Part shown: positions 17,892-27,194 of the stretch, piece after piece
How positions within the stretch are numbered: the first letter of the stretch is position 1
Layout: each line of letters opens with the position of its first letter
Source: Clostridiales bacterium
Lineage (GTDB): Bacteria > Bacillota > Clostridia > Lachnospirales > Lachnospiraceae
Assembly: GCA_023663185.1 (NCBI GenBank)
Contig: JAMPHY010000010.1
Coordinates: forward strand, 1-64,000
DNA length: 64,000 nt
Direction: 5' to 3'
Notes under the pieces: generated by a model
The model's database searches: none
Seen by the model: only the letters and a program-made list of their open reading frames with translations
What the model was told of the DNA's origin: nothing
Position numbers and translations under genes: made by a program

Positions 17892-18564
17892 TCTCACCCG
17901 CCAGCTCCTTCTTAGTGCCTTCTCCACGCCTTTGTATTTTAGTTCCGCTGCCTTCCAGTCTATTCACTTCGTTTGCCACTTCTCCGCATTCTTCCAGAAG
18001 TCGTGTGACAATTTGATACGGCTCATTTCCCTCTGGAAAACGACGGTTCATTCCCGCTGCCAATGCTTGCATAGACAATGGCTTCACCATAATCAAACAA
18101 AGATTATCTTTATCCCACATCTCATCAAGCGTAAGCAACGGCTCGAACCCCATACTCTCATAAAAAAGCCGCGTTTTTGCATAAGGCTCATAGTTCACCT
18201 TATCGCTCAATGTCTCTACCATAGCGTACTTACAACCTTTTTCCAGAAAGAAATGTTCAGTCCGTTCATAAAGTGCTCTACCTATACCCATATGGTGACA
18301 CTCCGGGCGCACACCGCATACATAAATGTCTCCTGTATGTCCATAGTGTATTCTCGCAGAGAAAAATCCCAGATATTTTCCCTTCTCATCTAACGCCGCC
18401 CATAAAGGAAGCGCTTGAACGCCTTTAACATATTCTTCTAAAGCTTCTTTATTGCCAAACCAATTCGGCAGGCTCTCCAAAATCTCTCTTGCGCAGGCTG
18501 ACTTTTCTTCATGATTACAAATTTCTGAAATTTGATACTCTTCTACCTTATATGTATTGCTCAT
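17773..18564 (-). CDS. GNAT acetyltransferase fused to a MazG-like domain
   Basis: 263 residues. Residues 1-155 form a GNAT N-acetyltransferase (VCGVRPECHHMGIGRALYER is the acetyl-CoA-binding motif). Residues 160-263 form a MazG/all-alpha NTP pyrophosphohydrolase-like domain with the metal motifs EECGE and EIKD. MazG enzymes hydrolyse NTPs, often modified or damaged ones. Joining both in one chain suggests handling of a modified nucleotide or a regulatory link, but the substrate is unknown. The start has AGGAAG at good spacing. It ends convergent with the CPBP gene, whose tail overlaps it. Confidence 0.85.
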   Translation of the reverse strand: MSNTYKVEEYQISEICNHEEKSACAREILESLPNWFGNKEALEEYVKGVQALPLWAALDEKGKYLGFFSARIHYGHTGDIYVCGVRPECHHMGIGRALYERTEHFFLEKGCKYAMVETLSDKVNYEPYAKTRLFYESMGFEPLLTLDEMWDKDNLCLIMVKPLSMQALAAGMNRRFPEGNEPYQIVTRLLEECGEVANEVNRLEGSGTKIQRRGEGTKKELAGEIKDALNALNQLCLYYGAHRELAQAVDESLQSLRGEGYVG

Positions 18565-18579
18565 TTCACTTCCTCCAAA

Positions 18580-19716
18580 TTATTCTTTTGCATTTCTTTC
18601 AACCAGATTCTTAAATTGTACCGCCCAGAAAGTTAAATCACAATCCAGACCGCGTCCTTTCTTATAATCTTCTTCCACTCTCACGTCTACATATGGTGTA
18701 GGATATTCTATATTCTTAGGCGAATAATGTTTGTTATGCGGCTGCGCAAAATTCATTTTGAGTATTCCTTCATCGTTTGTCGCGGCAGATATTGCTTCTA
18801 GTGACTCTTTTATAACGTCCACTTGAACCCCTACGCCCATCATTGCAATTTCTGTCAAAACCCTTCTGTAATTGATAATATCAATGTAGTTTGGGTTAAA
18901 TGCCCTAATCGGCGTCACAAGTGCAAAACACGGCGCATAATATCTGTTCTTTATCTTCACATTTATCAAATTATCCGGTTTCATAATCCTGTTGATATGG
19001 TTAAACGCATCTGCAAGCATCTGAATATTTTTCTTTGTTCTCCATGCCTTTGTATATGCTAACATCTCTAAAGTATAGCCATTGGGAAAATATTCGTCCG
19101 CCTCTATATAAGGAAGCTTATATTTCTTCTCCGCTCCCTTTCTTTTTTTCAGGATTTCATCTAAAGATGATATTTGCAAAACTCTCTCAAATCCTTTCAG
19201 GGCAATCTGTTGAAATTCTATCAAATCATCATAATCATCGCCATACCCTAGCATTGCTTGCATAGTGTATAGTAATGCGCCAAGACAGTTACCGTTGTGA
19301 ATACCGACAAATCTATTATTGTATCGTTCAATCTCCGGCGGAATATAGGAAAATTCCTGTTCCATAATCTTCTCGTCACGCATAACTTTTACAAAATTTG
19401 CTACAATCGGCTGCTCCTTTGGAATCGCATAATAGCAAAGCAGCCTTGCGGCTGTTTCTCCGTCCTGCAAAGGCGTCTCGTGAAGCACTGTGCCTCTCCA
19501 ATTATTCCAGCTGTGCATACCGCTTCCGATGTAACCGTTTGGTTTCACATATTTCTGAACCAGTTGAAAATATGGAAGTTCATATATTTCATTTAGGAGT
19601 CTTTCTTCTTCCTGCACTGAAATATTACCCATAATTTCTTTTTTCAGGCGATATTGAATTACCGGTCCTGCATTGTTTAACAAAAATTCTATTGATTTAT
19701 TCTTCACAGGGTTCAC
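18580..19716 (-). CDS. Uncharacterised protein, possible alpha/alpha-toroid fold
   Basis: 378 residues, no signal peptide or transmembrane segment. Helical segments with conserved-looking motifs such as GSGMHSWNNWRG and HNGNCLGALLYTM recall prenyltransferase/terpenoid-cyclase-like toroid proteins of unknown function in Firmicutes, but I cannot name a family with confidence. It starts at GTG (19716), 21 bases after the XRE-phosphotransferase stop, with a weak ribosome binding site, so translation is probably coupled. It is followed closely by the GNAT-MazG gene, so the three may be an operon. Confidence 0.6.
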   Translation of the reverse strand: MNPVKNKSIEFLLNNAGPVIQYRLKKEIMGNISVQEEERLLNEIYELPYFQLVQKYVKPNGYIGSGMHSWNNWRGTVLHETPLQDGETAARLLCYYAIPKEQPIVANFVKVMRDEKIMEQEFSYIPPEIERYNNRFVGIHNGNCLGALLYTMQAMLGYGDDYDDLIEFQQIALKGFERVLQISSLDEILKKRKGAEKKYKLPYIEADEYFPNGYTLEMLAYTKAWRTKKNIQMLADAFNHINRIMKPDNLINVKIKNRYYAPCFALVTPIRAFNPNYIDIINYRRVLTEIAMMGVGVQVDVIKESLEAISAATNDEGILKMNFAQPHNKHYSPKNIEYPTPYVDVRVEEDYKKGRGLDCDLTFWAVQFKNLVERNAKE

Positions 19717-19737
19717 AACTTTCTACTCTGTTTATTG

Positions 19738-21093
19738 TCACAATACTATCTCCTTATCCAGCACATACGTTTCATATGCCCTAATAGCCTTATCCCGCAT
19801 AATAAAATCGCAAATGCCGCGGTTAATTAAACGGATTGTATAAAACATGGCTTCCATAATTGATATTCTATAATCGTCCATGAACATTTCATAGGAATAG
19901 CCCTTTATGCTCTGGCAAAGACACTCATAGTAATAATCAAGAAGCTGTTTCGCGCGCTCTTTATCAGGCTCAATATGAAGCGCTACAAACATTGCCAAAT
20001 CTTCCGTGCATAACCCGACACGGACAGCTTCCATATCTATTATTTTAACAGATGACGCGGGCGGTTTCGATACAAAAATATTTCCCGGATGCAAATCCCC
20101 ATGTATCATTGTAATATTTTTGCCTGCATTAAATCTTTCATCTATCAGCGGGACATATCTTTGACGCAAGAGGCTGATAGCAGCTTGAAAATAATCGAGC
20201 TTATCCACATCAATTACATTACTCCAGCCGTTCCACACCTTAGGAATTTTGCCTGTCTCTTCTTTGTTCCGATATACAAGAAAATCCCGCTCCATTCCGT
20301 CTATGTGGGCAAGTAAATTTTCTTTTGTCTCATGCCGCCAGTCAAGTCCCGTTTCCTTAAAAGCTTCTTTATTTTCCCAAAAAGCAGCATGTATTTTTGC
20401 TATCTCTTTCAATATAGTGCGGTAGCTGTTTCTGAATATTTCTCCCGCCTCGCAATCTTCATCAAACTGAAATCCCTGAATACTATCGGTTACTTCGTCC
20501 ATAAGCAGAATTTTTTTATCAAAATCAATACAATATACCTGTGGAATTGATTTTACATGGCGGCTGAATAACTCATATCCTAACAACTCCATAATATCAT
20601 CATGGTATACTTTTTCCACTAATTTAAGTTCTTTTTGCGCTGTCGTTACAGTGATATATATACTTATATATCTGGTGCGCGGTTCCGGTTTTCCCCGCAT
20701 TATCTGATAGTTGCCAAGATTGGGGTGGACATGGCAGACAGCCTCAATGATTTCAGCGTCGCTTAAGCCCACAATTTCTTCCGGTATCGTGCCGCCTAAT
20801 TGCTCAATAATATAGTCCGCAATATGCCTTGCCTGCATATCCAGTTTATTTGGTTTTTTCTCTTCGATATCTGCTTCAAACAGATACGCAGGCATGATAA
20901 TTTCATCAATAGAACACTGAAAAATCTGTGCAAGAACAGGCAGCAAAGATGTATCCGGCGTTGTATGGCCGTTTTCCCATTTACTGATTGCCTGTGGCGA
21001 TATGCACAGTAATTCCGCCAGTTTTTCCTGTGACATTCCGTTTTGTTTTCTCAAAAGGGCAATTCTTTTTCCAAGCTGTTTTGTATCAAGCAT
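19738..21093 (-). CDS. XRE helix-turn-helix fused to an APH-like phosphotransferase
   Basis: 451 residues from the ATG at 21093, chosen because AAAGGAGAGACGC precedes it; the open frame extends upstream without one. Residues 1-65 are a Cro/C1-type helix-turn-helix (GMSQEKLAELLCISPQAISK). The rest is an aminoglycoside phosphotransferase/choline kinase-like kinase with the catalytic loop HGDLHPGNIF and the metal-binding IIDMEAV. The fusion suggests either a kinase that regulates transcription or a regulator that senses a phosphorylatable small molecule. An antibiotic substrate is not implied. It is upstream of the uncharacterised 378-residue protein and the GNAT-MazG gene. Confidence 0.85.
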   Translation of the reverse strand: MLDTKQLGKRIALLRKQNGMSQEKLAELLCISPQAISKWENGHTTPDTSLLPVLAQIFQCSIDEIIMPAYLFEADIEEKKPNKLDMQARHIADYIIEQLGGTIPEEIVGLSDAEIIEAVCHVHPNLGNYQIMRGKPEPRTRYISIYITVTTAQKELKLVEKVYHDDIMELLGYELFSRHVKSIPQVYCIDFDKKILLMDEVTDSIQGFQFDEDCEAGEIFRNSYRTILKEIAKIHAAFWENKEAFKETGLDWRHETKENLLAHIDGMERDFLVYRNKEETGKIPKVWNGWSNVIDVDKLDYFQAAISLLRQRYVPLIDERFNAGKNITMIHGDLHPGNIFVSKPPASSVKIIDMEAVRVGLCTEDLAMFVALHIEPDKERAKQLLDYYYECLCQSIKGYSYEMFMDDYRISIMEAMFYTIRLINRGICDFIMRDKAIRAYETYVLDKEIVL

Positions 21094-21232
21094 ATGCGTC
21101 TCTCCTTTATTAATGAGTATTCTATCTACTATTATAAGCGTCCGCAGCTTAAAAAACATATCAAAAACAGCAAAATATATTAACTTACGGTTAAGATAAT
21201 AAATTCCGACCTTATCTACTCATATACCACCC

Positions 21233-22309
21233 TTACGCCACCTGATGCCTGGCAAAAATATTCCGCGAAAAAATTCCCCCGCATATCATTATCACTATCG
21301 CAACCGGAACAGCCCATATTGCATAGAGAAGATTTCCATTCAGTTGCTGTACTGACATTAATGAAAAGCATTGTGCATGATAAATCGGCAATAGGACAAC
21401 TAATCGAAACAGTGGGCTTGTTTCCGACACAGGCAATAATAACGGCAAAAATTGAAACGCAGCAGCGACAACCAATGCCGCCATTTGGTTTTTACATAAT
21501 GCAGATACAAACAGCGTTATGCCGGTCACGCTGACCGCGCTGGTAAAGCTTAAGAGTATTTGATATTTTAATAATGTTCCGCAAGTTATATTAAACGGAA
21601 TAAATCCTTCCGTAAATCCAATAGGCGCAAAAAGAATACTGCAGTCTAATCCGTCTAAACCAAATAATAAAGCAGCTAAGGCAAAGTTAAAACCGACTAC
21701 TAACACAGTTACCAGCAAAGAAGAAATAAAGCCTGCTGCCACTTTTGCCGTACCGCACTTTGTCCTGCCGTATTTACTTGTTAAAATAATACTATCCATG
21801 CCGCCATACTCACTTGAAAAAACAGGCGCAACCATAATAATTATGACTATCGAAAGAATAACCATGCTTCGTACAAAATCCCTGCTTATATCTAACCAGC
21901 CGCTTATAAAGCCTATCTTTATTTCTTCCTCGCCAAAAACATCTGCAACACTAAGTCCATTCCAATTTCCTTCATTATCAGAAAAGCGTGCAAACGCAGC
22001 AGACTGTATGGCGTTCCAGTAAAGATATTTTACATTCATTCCGTGCAAATCTCTATTAGGTTTAAAATCAGACATCATCTGCTGCACTTTTTCATCTGTC
22101 AAAATACCACCGTATTTTGCTGCAAGGGATTTTTCAATTTGTACGGCAGTCTTTCCGGTTCCTTCGCTACTTGCCCCATCAAAAGCATACATATTCCGAT
22201 AGGTTGAAAAAATAAACAGCATAGATAAAAGTAATACTGCACTAATAGAAAATAGCGAAAGTTTCTTCCATAATATTTTTCTTAATTCAAATAAAATAAT
22301 CATATTCAT
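21233..22309 (-). CDS. ABC-2-like transporter permease subunit
   Basis: 358 residues. An N-terminal FELRKILWKKLSLFSIS helix, a large extracytoplasmic loop between helix 1 and the rest, and about five further transmembrane helices fit permeases of ABC exporters found beside two-component systems in Firmicutes (bacitracin/lantibiotic-type resistance modules). GGAGAAAATTAATA precedes the ATG. No ATPase gene is present; the position where one is expected, between the kinase and this gene, holds only a short fragment (22312-22392). The permease may be non-functional or use an ATPase encoded elsewhere. Confidence 0.8.
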   Translation of the reverse strand: MNMIILFELRKILWKKLSLFSISAVLLLSMLFIFSTYRNMYAFDGASSEGTGKTAVQIEKSLAAKYGGILTDEKVQQMMSDFKPNRDLHGMNVKYLYWNAIQSAAFARFSDNEGNWNGLSVADVFGEEEIKIGFISGWLDISRDFVRSMVILSIVIIIMVAPVFSSEYGGMDSIILTSKYGRTKCGTAKVAAGFISSLLVTVLVVGFNFALAALLFGLDGLDCSILFAPIGFTEGFIPFNITCGTLLKYQILLSFTSAVSVTGITLFVSALCKNQMAALVVAAAFQFLPLLLPVSETSPLFRLVVLLPIYHAQCFSLMSVQQLNGNLLYAIWAVPVAIVIMICGGIFSRNIFARHQVA

Positions 22310-22311
22310 TA

Positions 22312-22392
22312 TTAATTTTCTCCTCTGAAATAAAGCATGTGTAAATCTTCTATTTTAAATCTCATAAAAATCTCTTTTCTCACCTTATACCC
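22312..22392 (-). pseudogene. Possible C-terminal remnant of an ABC ATPase
   Basis: Between the kinase stop and the permease start, an open minus-strand frame reads 26 residues ending in KIEDLHMLYFRGEN then TAA. From memory, ABC ATPases of such exporters often end in a stretch like LEDVYLYYFGEE, which matches in pattern. It ends just before the permease start, where an ATPase gene would end. An alternative is a random short frame or leader peptide; a start-like ATG lies at residue 10. Confidence 0.4.
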
Positions 22393-22399
22393 TCATAAT

Positions 22400-23587
22400 T
22401 TATGCTTTCATAACTCGTAACGCCTTAAAAAACGCTGTCACCCTCGCGCCATCTTGCACATTTTCTATTTTCAAATAACCGCCGTGCCGCTCGCACAGTA
22501 TCTTACAAATATACAACCCAAGTCCGAAATGCTCTGCACGATTTTCTTCTTCCGTAAAATAAGGCGTCAACGCTTTATCCAAAACCTCTTTAGAGAAACC
22601 CTTACCATCATCAGTTACCGCCAATACCAAGCCTTCCGCACTTCCTGTAAAAGTAATCACAATATTAGAAACTGCGTAGCGAAGTGCATTTGCCAATAAA
22701 TTATCGCAAACCCGCGAAACAAAAGACCAGTCAACATGTATTGAAGCTTTTGAAGCGCTATTTTGTATAGTTAATCTCTTATTGCACTCTCTACACAAAA
22801 TTTCTGATTTTTCTATCAAATCGGCAATATGCTTCTCTATATCTATACCGTCGCTTTGCGGCTTCATATCTTCTAATCGCGATAAATTACTCATACTATC
22901 CACATATCTTTCCAATCTAAGAATGTGTTCAGCCATAGTCAGCGCAGTTTCCCTAGTTGCCCTTTCTTCGCTTGAGCGCAGCATTTCATTATAGCCCTTT
23001 AACACCGTCAGCGGCGTGCGCAAGTCATGTGCAAAAGCCGCATTAAGCCGTTTACGCTCCTCTACCTGTCTCCACATCTTAGAAAAATTATCTGCAAGCG
23101 TATATCGCATAATTTCAAAAGAATTACATAGTTGTCCCAGTTCGTTTGCAGACTGATAATCAAGATGAAAATCCAAATCATTTTGGGAAATTTTTTCAGA
23201 GGCGGTTTGCAGTTTGGCAAGCGGTTCTTTTAATTTATCCTGATAAAATAACAGTGCCGCCGCAATAATACATAGTGCAGAGTAGATGGGTGTGACCACA
23301 ATCGGTATTAATTCCAATGCTGCTATTATTCTTTCATCTTTTTTACTCAAAGACGTTGGCTGTTTTGAAATATAAGCGCCTTCTCCCAATCTTTCTCCAT
23401 CGTCAGTAGTTAAATAATATTTCTTACTGCTTATCGGATAGGAGTCGTAAATTTTTTGCTCGATATTATAGCATAATGCGGACGTTACCATACTTAACGC
23501 GATAGCAAAAACCGCAAATATAAGAATGTAGAAAACTATGCTTTTTCGTAATGACAAATCACGCCAATAACGCTTTACTTTATCCAT
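22400..23587 (-). CDS. Sensor histidine kinase
   Basis: 395 residues. Two transmembrane helices (about 17-38 and 92-112) bracket a short extracytoplasmic loop of about 50 residues; a HAMP domain follows, then HisKA with the phosphoacceptor in FAHDLRTPLTV near residue 189 and a HATPase domain (NALRYAV, DDGKGF, GLGLYI). The short loop is typical of envelope-stress or peptide-antibiotic sensors. It overlaps its response regulator by 13 bases and lies upstream of a permease gene, as in resistance modules. Confidence 0.93.
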   Translation of the reverse strand: MDKVKRYWRDLSLRKSIVFYILIFAVFAIALSMVTSALCYNIEQKIYDSYPISSKKYYLTTDDGERLGEGAYISKQPTSLSKKDERIIAALELIPIVVTPIYSALCIIAAALLFYQDKLKEPLAKLQTASEKISQNDLDFHLDYQSANELGQLCNSFEIMRYTLADNFSKMWRQVEERKRLNAAFAHDLRTPLTVLKGYNEMLRSSEERATRETALTMAEHILRLERYVDSMSNLSRLEDMKPQSDGIDIEKHIADLIEKSEILCRECNKRLTIQNSASKASIHVDWSFVSRVCDNLLANALRYAVSNIVITFTGSAEGLVLAVTDDGKGFSKEVLDKALTPYFTEEENRAEHFGLGLYICKILCERHGGYLKIENVQDGARVTAFFKALRVMKA

Positions 23588-24249
23588 TTATATCCGCACC
23601 CCCAAACAGTCTCTATATATGTTTTATCCGTAAATTCCGCAAGCTTAGTTCGTATTCTGCGGATATGTTCAGCCACCACGCTGCTGTCTCCTTCGCTTTC
23701 ATATCCCCATATTTTCTCATAAATCCTCTCTTTATCAAAAACCTGTCCCAAATTTACAGACAGCAGTTCGACAATATCAAATTCCTTCTTCGCCAGAGTA
23801 ATTCGATTATCTTTGAAAAAAATACAACGCTGTGCATAATCAATCGTCAAGTCACCCGCAAACCTTATTTGACTGTTAGCAACGTGTCGCGCCTCGCGCC
23901 GCAAATGTGCTTTCACTCTTGCGTCCAGTTCAGCAAGCGAAAAAGGTTTTATAATGTAATCATCACCGCCCGCCGCAAATCCTTTGACTTTATCCGTATC
24001 TTCAATGCGTGCCGTTAAAAACAAAATGGGACAGGATACATATTCGCGTATGCGCTCGCAGACTGATATCCCATCTAATTTAGGCATATTTATATCAAGC
24101 AGCATAATATCCGGCTTGCGCTCAGCCTGCTTTATCGTATCAACGCCATTCGTCGCAGTTAAAACGGTATACCCTCTGCCAAGAAACCAGCTTTCCAACA
24201 TTTTAACAATGTCCGGTTCATCATCTGCAATCAGTATTGTATATTTCAT
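23575..24249 (-). CDS. OmpR-family response regulator
   Basis: 224 residues from the ATG at 24249, preceded by AGGGAGGG; the open frame extends eight codons further without a ribosome binding site. The receiver domain has acidic residues ADDEPD, the phosphoacceptor in IMLLDINMP and the KPF lysine; the C-terminal winged helix has the VAEHIRRIRTKL recognition region and ends in ETVWGCGYKW. It overlaps the kinase gene, so the two form a cognate pair. It probably controls the permease operon, but no operator was identified. Confidence 0.95.
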   Translation of the reverse strand: MKYTILIADDEPDIVKMLESWFLGRGYTVLTATNGVDTIKQAERKPDIMLLDINMPKLDGISVCERIREYVSCPILFLTARIEDTDKVKGFAAGGDDYIIKPFSLAELDARVKAHLRREARHVANSQIRFAGDLTIDYAQRCIFFKDNRITLAKKEFDIVELLSVNLGQVFDKERIYEKIWGYESEGDSSVVAEHIRRIRTKLAEFTDKTYIETVWGCGYKWIK

Positions 24250-24501
24250 ATAATCCCTCCCTATGTAGAACACAGTATATTATAATTTTCAACTTTTCTT
24301 CAACTTTCGTTATTTATTTAAAATATTTTCTTTTTAATCCTATTATTCTTTGTCCCACTAAAAAATGCCGCATACTCGAAACCTATTTTTCGGTTTCGTT
24401 CTACGACATAATTGAACTTTTAAATTCCAAATATGATAAGGCTCTGTCAAAAAATAACTTAAGTAAAGCCTTATTATAATAATATTAAAATATCCCTAAC
24501 A

Positions 24502-25695
24502 CTACACAATCCTTCTTATCGTAATAATACTCCTATATGTAGCCGACTGCGTTACTATTCCCGTGCGTGCGGTGGCAGCGTGTACAATCTGTCCATTGCC
24601 AATATAAATAGCAACATGTCCGCCATAATAAATTATATCACCCGGCTCCGCTTCATCATATGACACGCTTCTTCCTACCTGCGACTGTGAATAAGACGTC
24701 CGCGGCAGAGAATATCCAAATTCTTTATATACAGACTGCACAAATCCCGAACAGTCAGCTCCATTCGTAAGACTGGTTCCGCCCGCCACATAAGGATTGC
24801 CTACAAATTGACACGCATACCTTGCAATCTCCTGTCCCGATGCGCTGCCATAAGAGGCAACCACAGGCGTTGAAGACTTTGGCGTAGATGGTTTTGACGC
24901 TGCCGCCTTTGCCTTAGCTTCTTCTTCCGCCTTTTTGCGCGCTTCTTCCTCGGCTTTTTTTCTTGCCTCTTCTTCCAGTTTCTTAATCTGTGCGGTTTCC
25001 TGCTTGATTTTGGTCGAATACGCCGCGGCTTCCTGTTTAGCTTTCGCTAACACTAAGTCATAGTTATCATACTCCTCCTGCTTTTGCGCAAGCAGTTCTT
25101 CTGCGTATATTTTCGCCTCTTCCATCTCATATTTCGAGGTCTCAAGCTCGGATTTCTCGTCTTCTAATTGTTCTTTAAGTAAGGCTACCGTTTCTACTGT
25201 CAACTGGTATTCGTCCAGAAGTTTTCTATCATACTCATAAAGCTTCTCAATATACTCAGCCTTATTAAGTGCATCACTTATATCAGAAGATGTTAAAAGC
25301 AACTGCATATACGATACATCGCCCTGCTCGTACATAAACTTTATTCTTATTTTCATGGACTCATACTGAGAATCCTTAGTTTCTACCGCCGCATCATATT
25401 CCGCCTGAGTTTCGGCAATCTCCGTTTCTTTATTGCTGATATTGTCCTCAATAAGACTTATGTCCGTAAGCAGCGCCACTAACTCTGCGTCCAGTTCTTC
25501 TATTTCGCTGCCGATATCCGCCTGTGCGCCCATATAGCTGTCAATCTGCTTATTTACTTCTTCCAGTGCTTGTTCATTCGCTTCTTTTTCTTTTTGCAGA
25601 CTGGAAATAGTGGTAGCATACGCTGATTCTACCACTAAAGCAAACATGATTAAAATTATCATCACACTGGCAAATCTTCTAAGCAAACTTTTCAT
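24502..25695 (-). CDS. Secreted NlpC/P60 peptidoglycan hydrolase with coiled coil
   Basis: 397 residues from the ATG at 25695, which starts a clear signal peptide (MKSLLRRFASVMIILIMFAL, cleavage after ESAYA) and has GAAGG upstream. Residues about 30-245 form a long coiled coil as in PcsB/CwlO, followed by an Ala/Lys/Glu-rich linker and an NlpC/P60 domain with Cys315 in ADCSGF, His in GGHVAIYI and His in IVHAA. It is a D,L-endopeptidase for cell separation or elongation, of the type controlled by FtsEX in other Firmicutes. The 228-base gap downstream contains weak hairpins but no gene. Confidence 0.93.
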   Translation of the reverse strand: MKSLLRRFASVMIILIMFALVVESAYATTISSLQKEKEANEQALEEVNKQIDSYMGAQADIGSEIEELDAELVALLTDISLIEDNISNKETEIAETQAEYDAAVETKDSQYESMKIRIKFMYEQGDVSYMQLLLTSSDISDALNKAEYIEKLYEYDRKLLDEYQLTVETVALLKEQLEDEKSELETSKYEMEEAKIYAEELLAQKQEEYDNYDLVLAKAKQEAAAYSTKIKQETAQIKKLEEEARKKAEEEARKKAEEEAKAKAAASKPSTPKSSTPVVASYGSASGQEIARYACQFVGNPYVAGGTSLTNGADCSGFVQSVYKEFGYSLPRTSYSQSQVGRSVSYDEAEPGDIIYYGGHVAIYIGNGQIVHAATARTGIVTQSATYRSIITIRRIV

Positions 25696-25760
25696 ATGTG
25701 CCTTCATTCTTAATTTTATTTTCAAAAAAGACCAACACAAATCATTCCAGTAAAATTATA

Positions 25761-27152
25761 CTACAATTCACAGTTCTTAACGGTTCTTGGGAACGGAACA
25801 ACGTCTCTGATATTTCCCATTCCTGTAAGGTACATTACACATCTTTCAAAGCCCAAGCCAAAGCCTGCGTGTCTTGCCGAGCCGTACTTTCTCAAATCAA
25901 GATAAAATTGATAATCCTCTTTCTTAAGTCCCAGCTCGTCCATTCTCTTCTCAAGAGTCTCAAGATTATCTTCTCTCTGACTTCCGCCGATTATCTCACC
26001 GATTCCGGGCACCAGACAATCCATTGCCGCTACTGTCTTTCCATCTTCATTCAGCTTCATATAAAAGGCTTTAATTTCCTTCGGATAATCCGTTACAAAT
26101 ACCGGACGCTTAAATTCTTTTTCTGTCAGATAACGTTCATGTTCGGTCTGAAGGTCGCAGCCCCATGATACTTTATATTCAAATTCATCATTGTGCTTCT
26201 TGAGTATTTCTATCGCCTCGGTATAGGTAACATGTCCAAAATCCGAGTTGAGCACATGTTGCAACCTCTCAATCAAGCCCTTATCAATAAACTGATTAAA
26301 GAAATTCATCTCCTCCGGCGCATTTTCCAAAACATATCTGATTATATGCTTAAGCATGGACTCTGCTAACATCATATCGTCCGTAAGGTCTGCGAAAGCA
26401 ATTTCCGGCTCAATCATCCAGAACTCAGCGGCATGTCTGGTCGTATTGGAATTTTCCGCGCGGAATGTCGGTCCGAATGTATACACATTCTTAAATGCAA
26501 AAGCGTATGTCTCCACATTCAACTGACCGCTTACCGTAAGGCTGGTAGGTTTGCCGAAAAAGTCCTGACTATAATCTACGCTGCCGTCCTCTGTCTTAGG
26601 GACGTCTTCCAGATTAAGCGTCGTAACCTGAAACATTTCTCCCGCCCCTTCACAGTCGCTGCTCGTAATTAACGGTGTGTGCACATATACGAAGCCTCTC
26701 TCCTGAAAAAAGGTATGAATCGCATATGCAATCATTGAACGTACACGAAAAACTGCCTGAAAGGTATTTGTTCTGGGCCTTAAATGTGAAATGGTCCGCA
26801 AATATTCAAAAGTATGCCTTTTTTTCTGCAGCGGATAGTCTGAGGTAGACTCGCCTTCAATCATAATCTCCTCCGCCTGCATTTCAAAGGGCTGCTTCGC
26901 CTGCGGCGTCGCCACTATCTTTCCTCTCGCCACTATTGCAGAACCTACATTCAGCCCCGATATCGTCTCGAAATTCTCCAGATTATCACTGTACACAATC
27001 TGTAATGTTTCAAAAAAAGTACCGTCGTTCACCACAATAAATCCAAATGTCTTGGAATCCCTAATGCTCCTTACCCAGCCGCCGACTGTCACTTCTTTAT
27101 CAATATATTTTTCACTGTTACGATACAAATCCCTTACATCTGTCAGTTCCAT
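25761..27152 (-). CDS. asnS: Asparaginyl-tRNA synthetase
   Basis: 463 residues from the ATG at 27152 (GGGGGATATAAA upstream), the usual length; the open frame extends eight codons further. It charges tRNA-Asn with asparagine. An N-terminal OB-fold anticodon domain ([19 protein letters not shown]) and a class II catalytic core with [19 protein letters not shown] and the motif 3 region [13 protein letters not shown] are present. It is 42 bases downstream of the foldase gene, so there is no room for a T-box leader. Confidence 0.97.
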   Translation of the reverse strand: MELTDVRDLYRNSEKYIDKEVTVGGWVRSIRDSKTFGFIVVNDGTFFETLQIVYSDNLENFETISGLNVGSAIVARGKIVATPQAKQPFEMQAEEIMIEGESTSDYPLQKKRHTFEYLRTISHLRPRTNTFQAVFRVRSMIAYAIHTFFQERGFVYVHTPLITSSDCEGAGEMFQVTTLNLEDVPKTEDGSVDYSQDFFGKPTSLTVSGQLNVETYAFAFKNVYTFGPTFRAENSNTTRHAAEFWMIEPEIAFADLTDDMMLAESMLKHIIRYVLENAPEEMNFFNQFIDKGLIERLQHVLNSDFGHVTYTEAIEILKKHNDEFEYKVSWGCDLQTEHERYLTEKEFKRPVFVTDYPKEIKAFYMKLNEDGKTVAAMDCLVPGIGEIIGGSQREDNLETLEKRMDELGLKKEDYQFYLDLRKYGSARHAGFGLGFERCVMYLTGMGNIRDVVPFPRTVKNCEL

Positions 27153-27194
27153 TTTATATCCCCCGTTTTTGTTCATTTAGACTTAACTTATTAT

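Noticed and set aside
18120-18160. tRNA-like GGCTCGAACCCC sequence
   Set aside because: It lies inside the GNAT domain coding sequence and no cloverleaf can be formed around it.
24378-24399. CGAAACC/GGTTTCG hairpin downstream of the NlpC gene as a terminator
   Set aside because: The U-run is more than ten bases away on the minus strand and absent on the plus strand, so it was not called.
27153-27194. T-box riboswitch for asnS
   Set aside because: The gap to the upstream gene is only 42 bases, with no room for a T-box.
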